A model generated the notes under the pieces. It ran no database searches and had not been told where the DNA came from. It saw nothing but the letters and a program-made list of their open reading frames with translations. From assembly GCA_013398295.1 (NCBI GenBank), contig VZSF01008169.1, forward strand, positions 372,001-436,000: a stretch of 64,000 nucleotides of DNA, in the 5' to 3' direction. The stretch comes from Chionis minor (lineage: Eukaryota; Chordata; Aves; Charadriiformes; Chionididae). This document shows positions 38,545-48,196 of this stretch, piece after piece; positions within the stretch are counted from its first letter, which is position 1, and the number at the start of each line of letters is the position of its first letter. Both the position numbers and the translations under genes were made by a program.

Positions 38545-40667
38545 ATCGAGGAGCCAGCGAGGAGAGGTGCTATGCTGGGCCTTGTTCTCACCAACAAGAA
38601 GGGGCTCATGGGGAATGTGAAGGTCAAGGGCAGCCTTGGATTCAGTGACCACGAAATGGTGGAGTTCAAAATTCTTAGGGCAGGGAGGAGGGCACACAGC
38701 AAGCTCACTACCTTGGCCTTCAGGAGAGCAGACTTTGGCCTCTTCAGGGATCTCCTTGGCAGAGTAGCATGGGATTAATCCCTTGAGCAAAGAGAGGCTC
38801 AAGAAAGCTAGTTAATACTCAAGGATCACCTCTTCCAAGTTTAGGAGTGATGCATCCCAACAAAGAGGAAGTCAGGCAAAAAAGCCAGGGGGCCTGCATG
38901 GCTGAACAAGGAGCTCCTGGAGAAACACAAACTCCAAAAGGAAGCCTACAGAGGGCGGAAGCAAGGACAGGTAGCCTGGGAGGAATACAGAGAAATTGTC
39001 TGAGCAGCCAGGGATCAGGTAAGGAAAGCTAAAGCCCTGATAGAGTTAAATCTGGCCAAGGATGTCAAAGGCAACAGAAAAAGCTTCTACAGGTACATCA
39101 GTGATAAAAGGAAGACAAGGGGAAATATGCACCCTCTCCAGAAGGAAACAGGACACCTGGTTACCTGGGATATGGACAAGGCTGAGGGATTCAATGACTT
39201 CTTTGCCTCAGTCCTCACCAGCAAGTGCTCTAGGCACACTGCCCAAGTCACAGAAGGCAAAGGCAGGGACCAGGAGAAGAAGAAACCACCCATTGTAGGA
39301 GAAGACCATCTGAGGAACCCAAAGGTGCACAAAGCCATGGGACCTGATGAGATTCATCCACAGGTCCTGAGGGAACTGGTGGATGAAGTTGCTAAGCCAC
39401 GTTCCATCATATTTGAGAAGCTGTGGCAATCCGGTGAAGTTCCTACTGACTGGAAAAGGGGAAACATAACCCCCCAGTATTCAAAAGGAAGAAAAAAAGG
39501 AAGATCCTGGGGATCACAAACCAGTCAGTCTCACCTCTGTGCCCAGCAAGATCATGGAGCAGATCGTCCTGGAAACTATGCTAAGGCACATGGAAAATAA
39601 GAAGGTGATCGGTGACAGCCAACATGGCCTCACTAAAGGCAAATCACGCCTGACAAATCTGGTGGTTTTCTATGTAGTGATTACAGCATTGGTGGATAAG
39701 GGAAGAGCAACTGACATCATCTACCCAGACTTGTGCAGAGCATTAGACACTGTCCCACATGACATCCTTGTCTCTAAATCGGAAAGACACAGATTTGATG
39801 GAAGGACCACTTGGTGGAGAAGCAATTGGCTGGATGGTGGTCAACAGCTCGATGTCCAAGTGGAGACCAGTGATGAGTGGTGTTCCTCAGGGTTCAGTAT
39901 TGGGACCAGTGCTGGTTAACATCTTTGTTGGCAACACGGACAGTGGGATTAAGTCCAACTTCAGCAAGTTTGCTGATGACACCAAGCTGTGTGGCGTGGT
40001 CGACACACTGGAGGGAAGGGATACCATCCAGAGGGACCTGGACAGGCTTGAGAGGTGGGCCTGTGTGAACCTCATGAGGTTCAACAAGGCCAAGTGCAAG
40101 GTCCTGCACCTGCGTCAGGGCAATCCCAAGCACAAATCCAGGCTGGGCGGATAATGGTTTGAGAGCAGCCCTGAGGAGAAGGACTCAGGGTGCGTGGGTT
40201 GATGAGAAGTTCAACTTGAGACTGTAATGTGTGTTTGCAGCCCAGAAAGCCGATCATATCCTTGGCTGCATCAAAAGAAGTGTGGCCAGCAAGTCAAGGG
40301 AGGTGATTCTACTCCACTCTTGTGAGATTCCACCTGGAGTAACGCGTCCAGATCCGGAGCCCCTAGCATAAGAATGACTGATCTGCTGGAGCAAGTCCAG
40401 AGGAGGCCACAAAGATGCTCAGAGGGCTGAGGCACCTCCCCTATAAAGACAGGCTGAGAGAGTTGGGGTTGTTCAGCCTGGAGAAGAGAAAGCTCCGGGG
40501 AGACCTTATAGCCCCTTCCAGTACCTAAAGGGGCTACAGGAAAGATGGGGAGGGACTATTGATCAGGAAGTCTAGTGATAGGATGAGGGGTCATGGTTTT
40601 AAACTGAAAGAGGGGAGGATTTAGATTAGATATTAGGAAGAACTTCTTTACTCTGAGGGTGGTGAGA
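38545..40667 (+). mobile_element. CR1 LINE copy B, truncated at both ends
   Basis: This is the longest recent CR1 copy here. It begins in the C-terminal part of the AP-type endonuclease, where GSLGFSDHEMVEF carries the family SDH triad (38644-38652). It continues through the reverse transcriptase with an intact FADD box (39969-39980) inside [17 protein letters not shown]. Several frameshifts and stops make it non-functional. It stops at about 40667 in the middle of the C-terminal segment, with no CR1 3' end, which is unusual because CR1 insertion starts at the 3' end; a later deletion is implied. It closely resembles copy A, with one stretch of perfect identity. It is antisense to ATRNL1. Its 5' edge is approximate. 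Confidence 0.92.
39445..39780 (+). repeat. 336-bp block identical to 2439-2774
   Basis: Partner of the identical block in CR1 copy A, about 37 kb away in the same orientation. Both ends are set by the first mismatch on each side (T for C at 39444, G for A at 39781). Confidence 0.85.
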
Positions 40668-40669
40668 CG

Positions 40670-40695
40670 TGCAGAACTATGAATGCAGAACTATG
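40670..40695 (+). repeat. 12-bp direct repeat at the broken 3' end of CR1 copy B
   Basis: TGCAGAACTATG occurs at 40670-40681 and again at 40684-40695, starting two or three bases after the last CR1-like base. It suggests a local duplication during the event that removed the CR1 3' end. Confidence 0.75.
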
Positions 40696-43600
40696 TTCTG
40701 TTTTATCTAGGTCTACATACTTTCAGAGATTTCCTTTTTTCTTTTGCAATATCTCTTTTAGATTTCATGTTTCTATGTTTAGGAGTCTAAACAATCTACT
40801 ATAGTTACGAACATCTTCCCATTTCTACCTCTACTCCCACATTTTTCTCCCAACATTCAGTACTCATGGTCTTTCTTCACTAAAGCCTGCTATATATATG
40901 AATCAGAATTCCCACTTCTAAATGAGTGAAGAAGAGAAATAAAGCCTTTTTATAGAACATCAGTACCTCCCCTCTAGCTTAAGCTCTTCTCTTTCCCTGG
41001 TTCTCTTTTGCTCAGTTGAAGGTTCCTTTTTCTGTCTGTAGGTATATGCCTTCAAAATGCTGCATGCAATACTCTATAAATAGTTAATGCCACATTTTAC
41101 ATAGTATGAAATATATACTTAGTGTAAGCATTATTCCAAAACAGATACCTTGCCAGCAGTCCGTTCTACTAGCTACCTGACATTATACCGTGCATACAGC
41201 TCTTGAACTCCTATATCATTGTTTTCCAGTTTAAAGAGACCACACAAATGACAAACAAGATTAACGATCTGGCCTAGCCCTCTGCTCTAAACAGAAGCAA
41301 GCCTCAAACCCGTCCCCCCCGCCACTTTCCGAGTGTAAAAAAAGGTCTAATAAGAGATGAAATACCAGACCAGAATATGTATATCTGAGAAGACAAGGGG
41401 TTAAAGTGATCCTTAGCAAATGAGCCTCTGAAGTTCACCCTCGACTCTTCAGCCTCACTGCTACTGTGAGACAGGAGCTTTTTGGTAGGCACATGAATAA
41501 ATTTGCTAATGCAGAATCAGATTTAGGTGTTTCCCCGTCTTTCCCTTGTGGTTTCCCTTTGAGTACATGAGAAATAATAGAAACTTCAACATGCACACAC
41601 AGGCCCTTAGTAATATGTACTCCATACATCACACTGTATAATTCAATTTATATTGTTATTCAGTTTTTCATTAATTTGTCCTGCATTTTCACTCCTTTAG
41701 TATTCTGTAAATACACTCTGACATGAAAAAGGCCATAAGAGATTAAAGACACATGATATGTGCATTTACAGTAACCATCTTCTGCACATCTTAGTTACAG
41801 TATATTTTCATCAAAGTCTTTAACAATTTTCTACAAGAAAATCTTTACTCATCATTGTAGCCCTACTGACTTTATATTGGGTTATTTTACAAGTATGAAG
41901 GGACCAAGCAAGGAATGTGTTTGTAGGGGCTAGAAATTCATGGGTCTCACTTGTCCCTGGTGTATCTCTGCAAGTATTTCACTGCATACTGAGACAGGTA
42001 CACATATGAACCCATTCTACATATGAAAAACCCTAACCTATGGTTTTGTTTCCAACGGTCACAACAATTGAGCAATATCATTAAATACAGTACTCTGTAG
42101 AAACTATTCATTATTTCATATTTATATTAATGTGCCTTTTGTGATACGCATTCCTTTTTGTTTTGTATTTTAATCAGAGAAAATTAGAAATAGAACCAAG
42201 AAAGCCTTGTTACTGAAAACGCCCATCCAGAGCTAATTGTCTTGTACAACACTTAATGAGTCGTTATTCATTATGATGGTGAGTACGGGGAAGGCAGATG
42301 GCATGGTAATTTTATTGATTCTGTGATCCTACTGTAGCGTGCTGGTTAACTAGGATTGAACACCACAGTTAGTGTGGCCAGAATTACACAAAATTCCGTT
42401 TTGATTCAAGAATATCAGAGAGTAACTTTCAGATAGCACTGCTGGAGAGGCCTGCCGAACATGACATTTTGCTAGCATCACTTATATTTATAGCAACAGA
42501 ATATTGCATGCAGTCTTGCAGAGTGTACATTCGACAACTTCCACCGCAAAATTATTTCCACTGAAGTTGCTCTATTAATTACTATGTTTTATTTGGTTCT
42601 TGTTTTCAATTTCCAAGTGCTATTTTTGACTAGTAAGTGAGATTCATCTCACCTAGTCATAGCCGTACAGATGATAGATATCCACTAAGGTATAACAGAG
42701 ATACACTCACGTATGTACACCTTCAGAGACCATTCAGCTCCCTGCCTTAATAGGAATGCACCTTTACTGGGTGCTCTACCACTTTTACCTGCTAGATAGA
42801 CATGAAAATTTTGTTGTATGAAAGGAACATAACCTGCAAATAATTCAGAAATTACATTCCTTGATTCCGAATTATTTTGAAATACTCTAATATTCTGATT
42901 TCTCTTTGTGCTTTAAAGCATTTAGTGGCCAAGAATGATGCAATCACAGAGTTTTATAAACCTACTGTACAATACCTCAATACCTCAAAGTGTGGGATTT
43001 AGTTGGCTTTAATAATGATGCTGACATGATCACAGTTCTTTTAACAGAATTTATCACACTACCAAGCTATTATTTCTTTATTGCCCAATATCTCACTAGA
43101 GCTGTATGAAGACCTTGAAGGAGTTATTCTTGGTCTTTCCACCACTGGTAATTCATTGGCACCTTTTTCTGCATTAAGTGATTTATATATTATCCTCTTG
43201 TTCATGGGTTCTATTTGTTGCAGGGTGTTTTTTTTTTGTTGGTTGTGGTTTTTTTTTCCCCTAGCTTGTTTTGTTCAATACCCTTTGAGATATATAATTT
43301 AGTTCTTTCTAGAGATCTGGTTGCAGCTGCTCTCATTATTAGATCTCCTTTGATATTAAGAAGAGTTAAAGCGATTTAAAGCATGGGGTCAGACACTACA
43401 GCAACAATAAATTATCTGTAGTTTACAATGTGTCATAAAACCTGTAAGACATGTCATGTCCATTTCATATTATAATCTGCCCACAAGTGCTTGAAAAAGT
43501 GATTTTTCTGATATGCACATAACATTGATGCATGCACATTGATATACACACGAATTGCACAAAGAATTGCTATTTTTTTGAACCTTTGAATTTTGATCTG

Positions 43601-46404
43601 ATTACTGAGGTACAATGCAGACAATGAGGAAAGTGAAGAATGAGGATGTTCTATCAATCAATCCAAAATTGAGAAATTTAGTATTTATCACTGCTAAACT
43701 TCCTTAATGTTTTTCACTAATCATTCTAATTTATAATGTGATTCTAATTTCTGCTCTAACCCAAGCAAAATTTCATTTAAAAACAGTTCTTACTCTAGAG
43801 AAGTATAATTGATTTCTTAGGATCCTCTTAAAAGCTTACACCTAAAAGAAACTGTAAGGACTACTGTGCTACACCTAACTTACTATGATGGTAACATTTA
43901 TTGAATTTCCAATTTTTCGGGATGTTTAATTCTACAAATCATTCCCTCATTGAAAAAGTCCCTCTTTAAAGCATGAGTCACAATAAATAGTGGGTGTTTC
44001 TTTCAATAAAGTTGTTTTTATCCATATTTCATCTGAATCTACCTGACCAATCTGTATAAAACCTATCTTAAACCATATATTAATTTTAAGCAGTTTAATT
44101 GTGTCAAGCAAGCTATCATTTGTATATTTCCAAGATTAGCACTTAGAACTAAACAATGCTGTTGGAAGTCTATAAAGTTCTGAGTATTTTCTGCAGGAAG
44201 CAGAGAGCACTCAGATCCCCACCAGGACATACGGTCTCTCCTAGAGAAGTTTTTCCCTTGCATAGCCTTTGGCCAAAGCCCACCATCTGTAGTTTCAACT
44301 TTTCTTCCAGCTGCTGCTAAAGGTGATGTATAGAACATATGCTGCAGAGAAAGTAACCTTAACATTAGTTTCTTTGTGGTTTGGGCTTTTTTTGGGGTTT
44401 TTTTTTGTTTGGTTTTTTGGGTTTTTTTTTTTAATATTCAGAGACATTTTTCAACAAATTATTTGTTAATGTAAACCTTGGAAACAAGTAAAACTCACTT
44501 TTGATCAAATTCAGATCTTAAAAACATAGGAATATAGCAACTCCAGTAGCACACAGGCTAGTTATTTGTGGAAAATAACTAGTTTTCTTGATTTTGGAGA
44601 AAATCTAATGCAGAATAGTACAGGCATTTCCTTCCTATATTTCAGACCTACTTATATAAGAAATGAAATCCACGGTCTCTCATTGTGACCTGAGAATCAG
44701 TACTGTTGACGTATCATTTAAACGAATATGTTTGACACACTGTCAGTTTTATTCTAGAATGATCCCAATGAGCTTGAAAATGTTTATATGCAAGTAATAG
44801 AAGATTCTAAAATTACTTGGCAAGACATAATTACTGAACACACTACTTCCAACCACCTAAATATCATTGTTTTAACCTAGCTTAGGTCACAAGGGAAACC
44901 AACTGCATAGCAAACATATGTCTGCTGCACAAAGCTTCCACATCATTTCAAATAACTTGGCACAGTTCACAGCATCTGCTCCCAGGATGCCCAGGAAAGA
45001 AGCAGCAGGTAGTGCTGCAGGACAGGAATGAAATGAATTAGTGGAGCTACAGGTATGCCAACAAACTTGCATAATAGCTTCTGCCTAGACTACGCATGGT
45101 TACATACAGGGAAAGCAGTCTACGAGTACCAAATTCATTACACACAAGAAAAAAATGATTATAGCAATATAATCTAATGGTTGAATCAGCATGGTTGCAC
45201 ACCTCAAGCATTTCCATTTGCTTTTAACCCTGAACGAAGTGAAAGTCGTAGGACTAAAAATTTTGGATATTTTTAAATACTAACCACTGACAAACACCGT
45301 AACAACAAATGGAGGAACAGCATTTGAAATATAAGCTGATGGAAGGCAAAGTCATAAGACAGAGCAGAACAGCAGGACATAATGTGTGTAAAAAAGAGGT
45401 GTATTCTTTCACAGACTGAGAAACATTCAAAATGACACATCTGCTGTATTGTTGAACCCAACTCCTGTTTCAAAAAGCCTATTCCATCCATGTTTCACAC
45501 ACAGCAAAAAACAGCAATTACTTTCACAAAACCTTTATATAATAAATAGAAGCTGATTATGAACTAACTGGATAAATACATTTTTACTGCTGAGAAGCAC
45601 ATCATAGGTAAATTTTAAAACAACAGAAAAAAAAATTTCAAGCTCCAATTTCAACGATTACTTTTAATTTCCTTTCATAAAGATCTTCCTTGTTGTAAGA
45701 CGATAAACACCTTCGTTTATTTTTCATTTCCTTAAAACAGGAACAGGGAATACACTAAACATCCTTCCTCCCTCATTGCTCTCTTCAGAGCACTTACATT
45801 TATATACCGCTTCCAGGAAATGTATTTGACAAAGCATCAGCACTTTTATTTTCATAGCACTTCCAGAAATTACATTCCAAGCCATAAACAGCATTTTAAG
45901 AACTAAGTCCTTATCTCAGGATTCAGGGGGAAAAAAAAAATATCACACTCTCCCCCACCCCTGAAAAAAACCCCAAACTAAAAACCCCAAATAAATAACA
46001 GATAGTCATCACGCCAAAAGAAGAAGAAAGAACACTCAGCTGAGCTTAATTCCAACATAAGTCAACGGAGTTTGCCCTCATCATCATTACTCAACACTTT
46101 TTAATCTCTTAAATGGATTTTTGAAGGTTAAAAGGATATCTTTTTGGCTCTTAATAATAGAAGTTAGCCTTAAAGCATATTTTCTGGTTTATAGGAGCAT
46201 TTTGGGCACAAAACATGCAGTTTACTATTCATTACAGAAGTGTTCATTTTGACAACAGCTCCAATGAATTCTGAAAGAGTAAACCGGTCACCTGTGCAGT
46301 GCTACATTACTGTCTAAACTTTGTTGCCGTGACCATTTTGTATCATATCATTGTAGGCATTTACTTAAGGGATTATAAAAGTGTATTTAGGTATCTCCTG
46401 TTTA
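40696..46404. other. Gene-free AT-rich interval
   Basis: No exon recognised. It contains a C-rich run (about 41312-41322), T/G tracts (43225-43262 and 44378-44433) and an A/C tract (about 45926-45996). A stretch at about 45780-45900 vaguely resembles an old SINE but is too diverged to call. Confidence 0.5.
44378..44433 (+). repeat. G/T low-complexity tract
   Basis: Alternating runs of T (up to 12) and G (2-4). On the ATRNL1 sense strand it reads as A-runs and C-runs. Similar A/C tracts lie at 26040-26073 and 45926-45996. Confidence 0.85.
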
Positions 46405-47369
46405 CACAGAATCACAGAATTTTAGGGGTTCAAAGGGACCTCTGGAGATCATCTGGTCCAACCCCCCTGCCAGAGCAGGTCCACCTACAGCAGGTTGCAC
46501 AGGGTGGTGTCCAGGTGGGTTTGGAATGTCTCCTGCGTTGGAGACTCCACCACCTCTCTGGGCAGCCTGTTCCAGTGCTCTGCCACCCTCAAAGGAAAGA
46601 AGTTCCTCCTCATGTTCAGATGGAACTTCCTATGTTCAAGTTTGTACCTGTTCCCTCTTGTCCTGTCACTGGGCACCACTGAAAAAAGCCTGGCACCCTC
46701 CTCCTGGCACCCTCCCTTTAAGTATGTATTAGCATTGATAAGATCCCCCCTCAGCCTTCTCTTCTCCAGACTAAAAAGACCCAACTCCCTCAGCCTTTCC
46801 TTGTAAGAAAGATGTTCCAGCCCCCTCATCATCTTCGTGGCCCTTCGCTGTCCCCTCTCCAGCAGTTCCCTGTCCTTCTTAAACTGGGGAGCCCAGAACT
46901 GGACACAGGACTCGAGTTGTGGCCTCACCAGGGCAGAGTAGAGGGGGAGGATGACCTCCCTCCACCTGCTGGCCACAATCCTCTTGATACCCCCCAGGAT
47001 GCCATTGGCCTTCTTGGCCACAAGGGCACAGTGCTGGCTCATGGGCATCCTGTTGTCCACCAGGACTCCCAGGTCCCTCTCTGCACAGCTGCTTTCCAGC
47101 AGGTCAGCCCCCAACCTGTACTGCTGCATGGGGTTATTCCTCCCCAGGTGCAGGACCCTACACTTGTCTTAGTTGAACTTCATACAGTTCCTCTCTCCAA
47201 CTCTCCAGCGTGTCCAAGTCACGCTGAGTGGCAGCACAGCCTTCGGGTGTGTCAGCCACCCCTTCCTGTTTCAGGTCATCAGCAAACTTGCTGATGGTAC
47301 ACTCCATCCCTTCATCCAGGTCATTGATGAATACATTGAGCAGGACTGGAATACATTGAGCAGGACTGG
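46405..47369 (-). mobile_element. CR1 LINE copy D, 5'-truncated, 214-codon open frame
   Basis: The left edge is the reverse complement of a CR1 3' end (CACAGAATCACAGAATTTTA then GGACCTCTGGAGATCATC). Read leftward from 47369 it encodes FADD (47275-47286), then, after a stop at about 47170, a 214-codon uninterrupted C-terminal frame (46485-47129). That frame contains [36 protein letters not shown] and [18 protein letters not shown]. Nearly intact coding suggests it is one of the younger copies here. It is 5'-truncated at about 47369, beside a perfect 20-bp tandem duplication. It lies in the ATRNL1 sense orientation, about 680 nt past the donor. Confidence 0.93.
47330..47369 (-). repeat. Perfect 20-bp tandem duplication at the 5' edge of CR1 copy D
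   Basis: AATACATTGAGCAGGACTGG occurs at 47330-47349 and again directly at 47350-47369, the last CR1-derived bases. The duplication lies exactly at the truncated end of the insertion. Confidence 0.92.
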
Positions 47370-48050
47370 TTTAGGAAGTATTGTGTAAGAATGGCGGTAA
47401 TGGTTTTGTACAGTGATCTAGCACAGATCAGATAAGGTAGATTACCACAAGAAATGCTTCCAGATGATGCAAATGCTGCTTTTAAAAGTGAACACCTTCC
47501 TAAGGAAGTGGACACATTCACTCACACAAATCTGAGGTTTCGTCCGACAGGCGTTCTGGGAAAAGCCTTTATTTTAATTGAAACCTAGACAGCACAGCAT
47601 TGGGATTCATGGTGCAAAGGAACTTAAGTAGAAGTCAGTGCAGTAAAAATCATCTTGAATTGAGGATACTCACTGGTATTTCCTATATAGCCTCACTGAC
47701 AGCAGCTTGAACTGAAACTCTAGAAGTGGCTGCACCTGAAATTTTTTTGCCCTACAAGACAAGGTTGAAGAATATCACTACGCACACACATTGCTTCAGG
47801 AAGTGCTAATGTGATAATGGTGTTGTACACCAGCCTCGTCTGATCACTGAGCTTTTTATTTGGGATACCACATCAAATTCCAAAAGAAAACCTCCTCATT
47901 AAGCATTGGCCCTAAACTTACGGTCAACTCGACTTAGTAGCCCCTTGTATTCACCTGCTGTGCCATTATTTTGGACCTGTGTGGGTGCATTTGTCCAAGT
48001 AGACTGTGTTGCACGAGGACACATACGACGCTCACCAACATGAGTCTTAC
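47370..48050 (-). other. ATRNL1: Intron between CR1 copy D and the ATRNL1 exon
   Basis: On the minus strand the exon frame stays open past the donor to a TAA at 47899-47901, with AATAAA at 47855-47860. The remaining sequence to CR1 copy D has no recognisable feature. Confidence 0.6.
47855..47860 (-). promoter_or_regulatory. AATAAA hexamer 38 nt past an in-frame intronic stop
   Basis: The minus strand reads AATAAA here. The ATRNL1 exon frame, if unspliced, runs past the donor for 49 further codons and stops at 47899-47901, so this hexamer lies where an intronic polyadenylation signal would. I see only a weak GT-rich stretch after it. The hexamer is common in AT-rich DNA, so use in vivo is speculative. 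Confidence 0.2.
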
Positions 48051-48053
48051 CTG
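48045..48053 (-). promoter_or_regulatory. 5' splice site of the ATRNL1 exon
   Basis: On the minus strand the exon ends CAG and is followed by GTAAGA, close to the vertebrate consensus CAG|GTAAGT. This fixes the 3' end of the exon and its phase 1 exit. Confidence 0.8.
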
Positions 48054-48165
48054 ACTGACCAGGGGGTGGAACTCCTGATGATCCTCTGGGCAGGCACAAA
48101 AATACCGTGAGGACTGCGGCTCTGTTTCCAGAACATGGCTCAATGGCAATTGGTTTAGGAGCACC
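48051..48165 (-). CDS. ATRNL1: ATRNL1 internal exon (cytoplasmic tail, probably penultimate exon)
   Basis: This exon encodes part of the intracellular tail of attractin-like 1, a single-pass membrane protein with CUB, kelch, C-type lectin and laminin-EGF domains outside the cell. The family is linked to melanocortin receptor signalling. Seen directly: reading right to left, a pyrimidine run ending in AG (48166-48167) is followed by 115 nt that are fully open, then GTAAGA (48050-48045). The exon starts in phase 0 and ends in phase 1, splitting a Gly codon. The translation includes KPIAIEPCSGNRAAVLTVF and ends in PPPGQSG. From memory this matches ATRNL1 better than its paralogue ATRN, which has a different version of this segment (LEPCFGNKAAVLSVF). 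In ATRNL1 the next exon would begin LAIASAL and finish the protein; I did not find it here. No frameshift or stop is present. The match is recalled, not searched, but the splice sites and motif together make it strong. Confidence 0.88.
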
Positions 48166-48196
48166 CTGAAAAAAGGAGATGCCTATGTAACATCAG
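48166..48196 (-). promoter_or_regulatory. 3' splice site and likely branch point of the ATRNL1 exon
   Basis: On the minus strand the exon is preceded by CTCCTTTTTTCAG, a good pyrimidine tract and acceptor. A CTGAT motif at 48192-48196 has its A at 48193, about 28 nt before the exon, a normal branch-point distance. The acceptor is clear; the branch point is inferred from position and motif. Confidence 0.7.

Larger units (their letters stand above)
1..48050 (-). other. ATRNL1: ATRNL1 downstream intron (presumed), possibly reaching beyond the window
   Basis: The exon at 48051-48165 is followed on the minus strand by a good donor, so everything to its left until the last exon is intron. I did not find the terminal exon (expected to start LAIASAL and end near GTCV), so either it lies outside the window or I missed it. 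If it is hidden here, part of the left side would be 3' UTR or intergenic. The interval contains every CR1 copy listed and is otherwise AT-rich and gene-free by eye. Confidence 0.55.

Noticed and set aside
38542..40154. Open frames up to 157 codons
   Set aside because: Broken endonuclease and reverse transcriptase pieces of CR1 copy B; no intact element.
45780..45900. Possible old SINE (MIR3-like) similarity
   Set aside because: Only short scattered matches; too diverged to support a call.
46812..47294. 160-codon plus-strand open frame
   Set aside because: Antisense shadow of the CR1 copy D coding frame.
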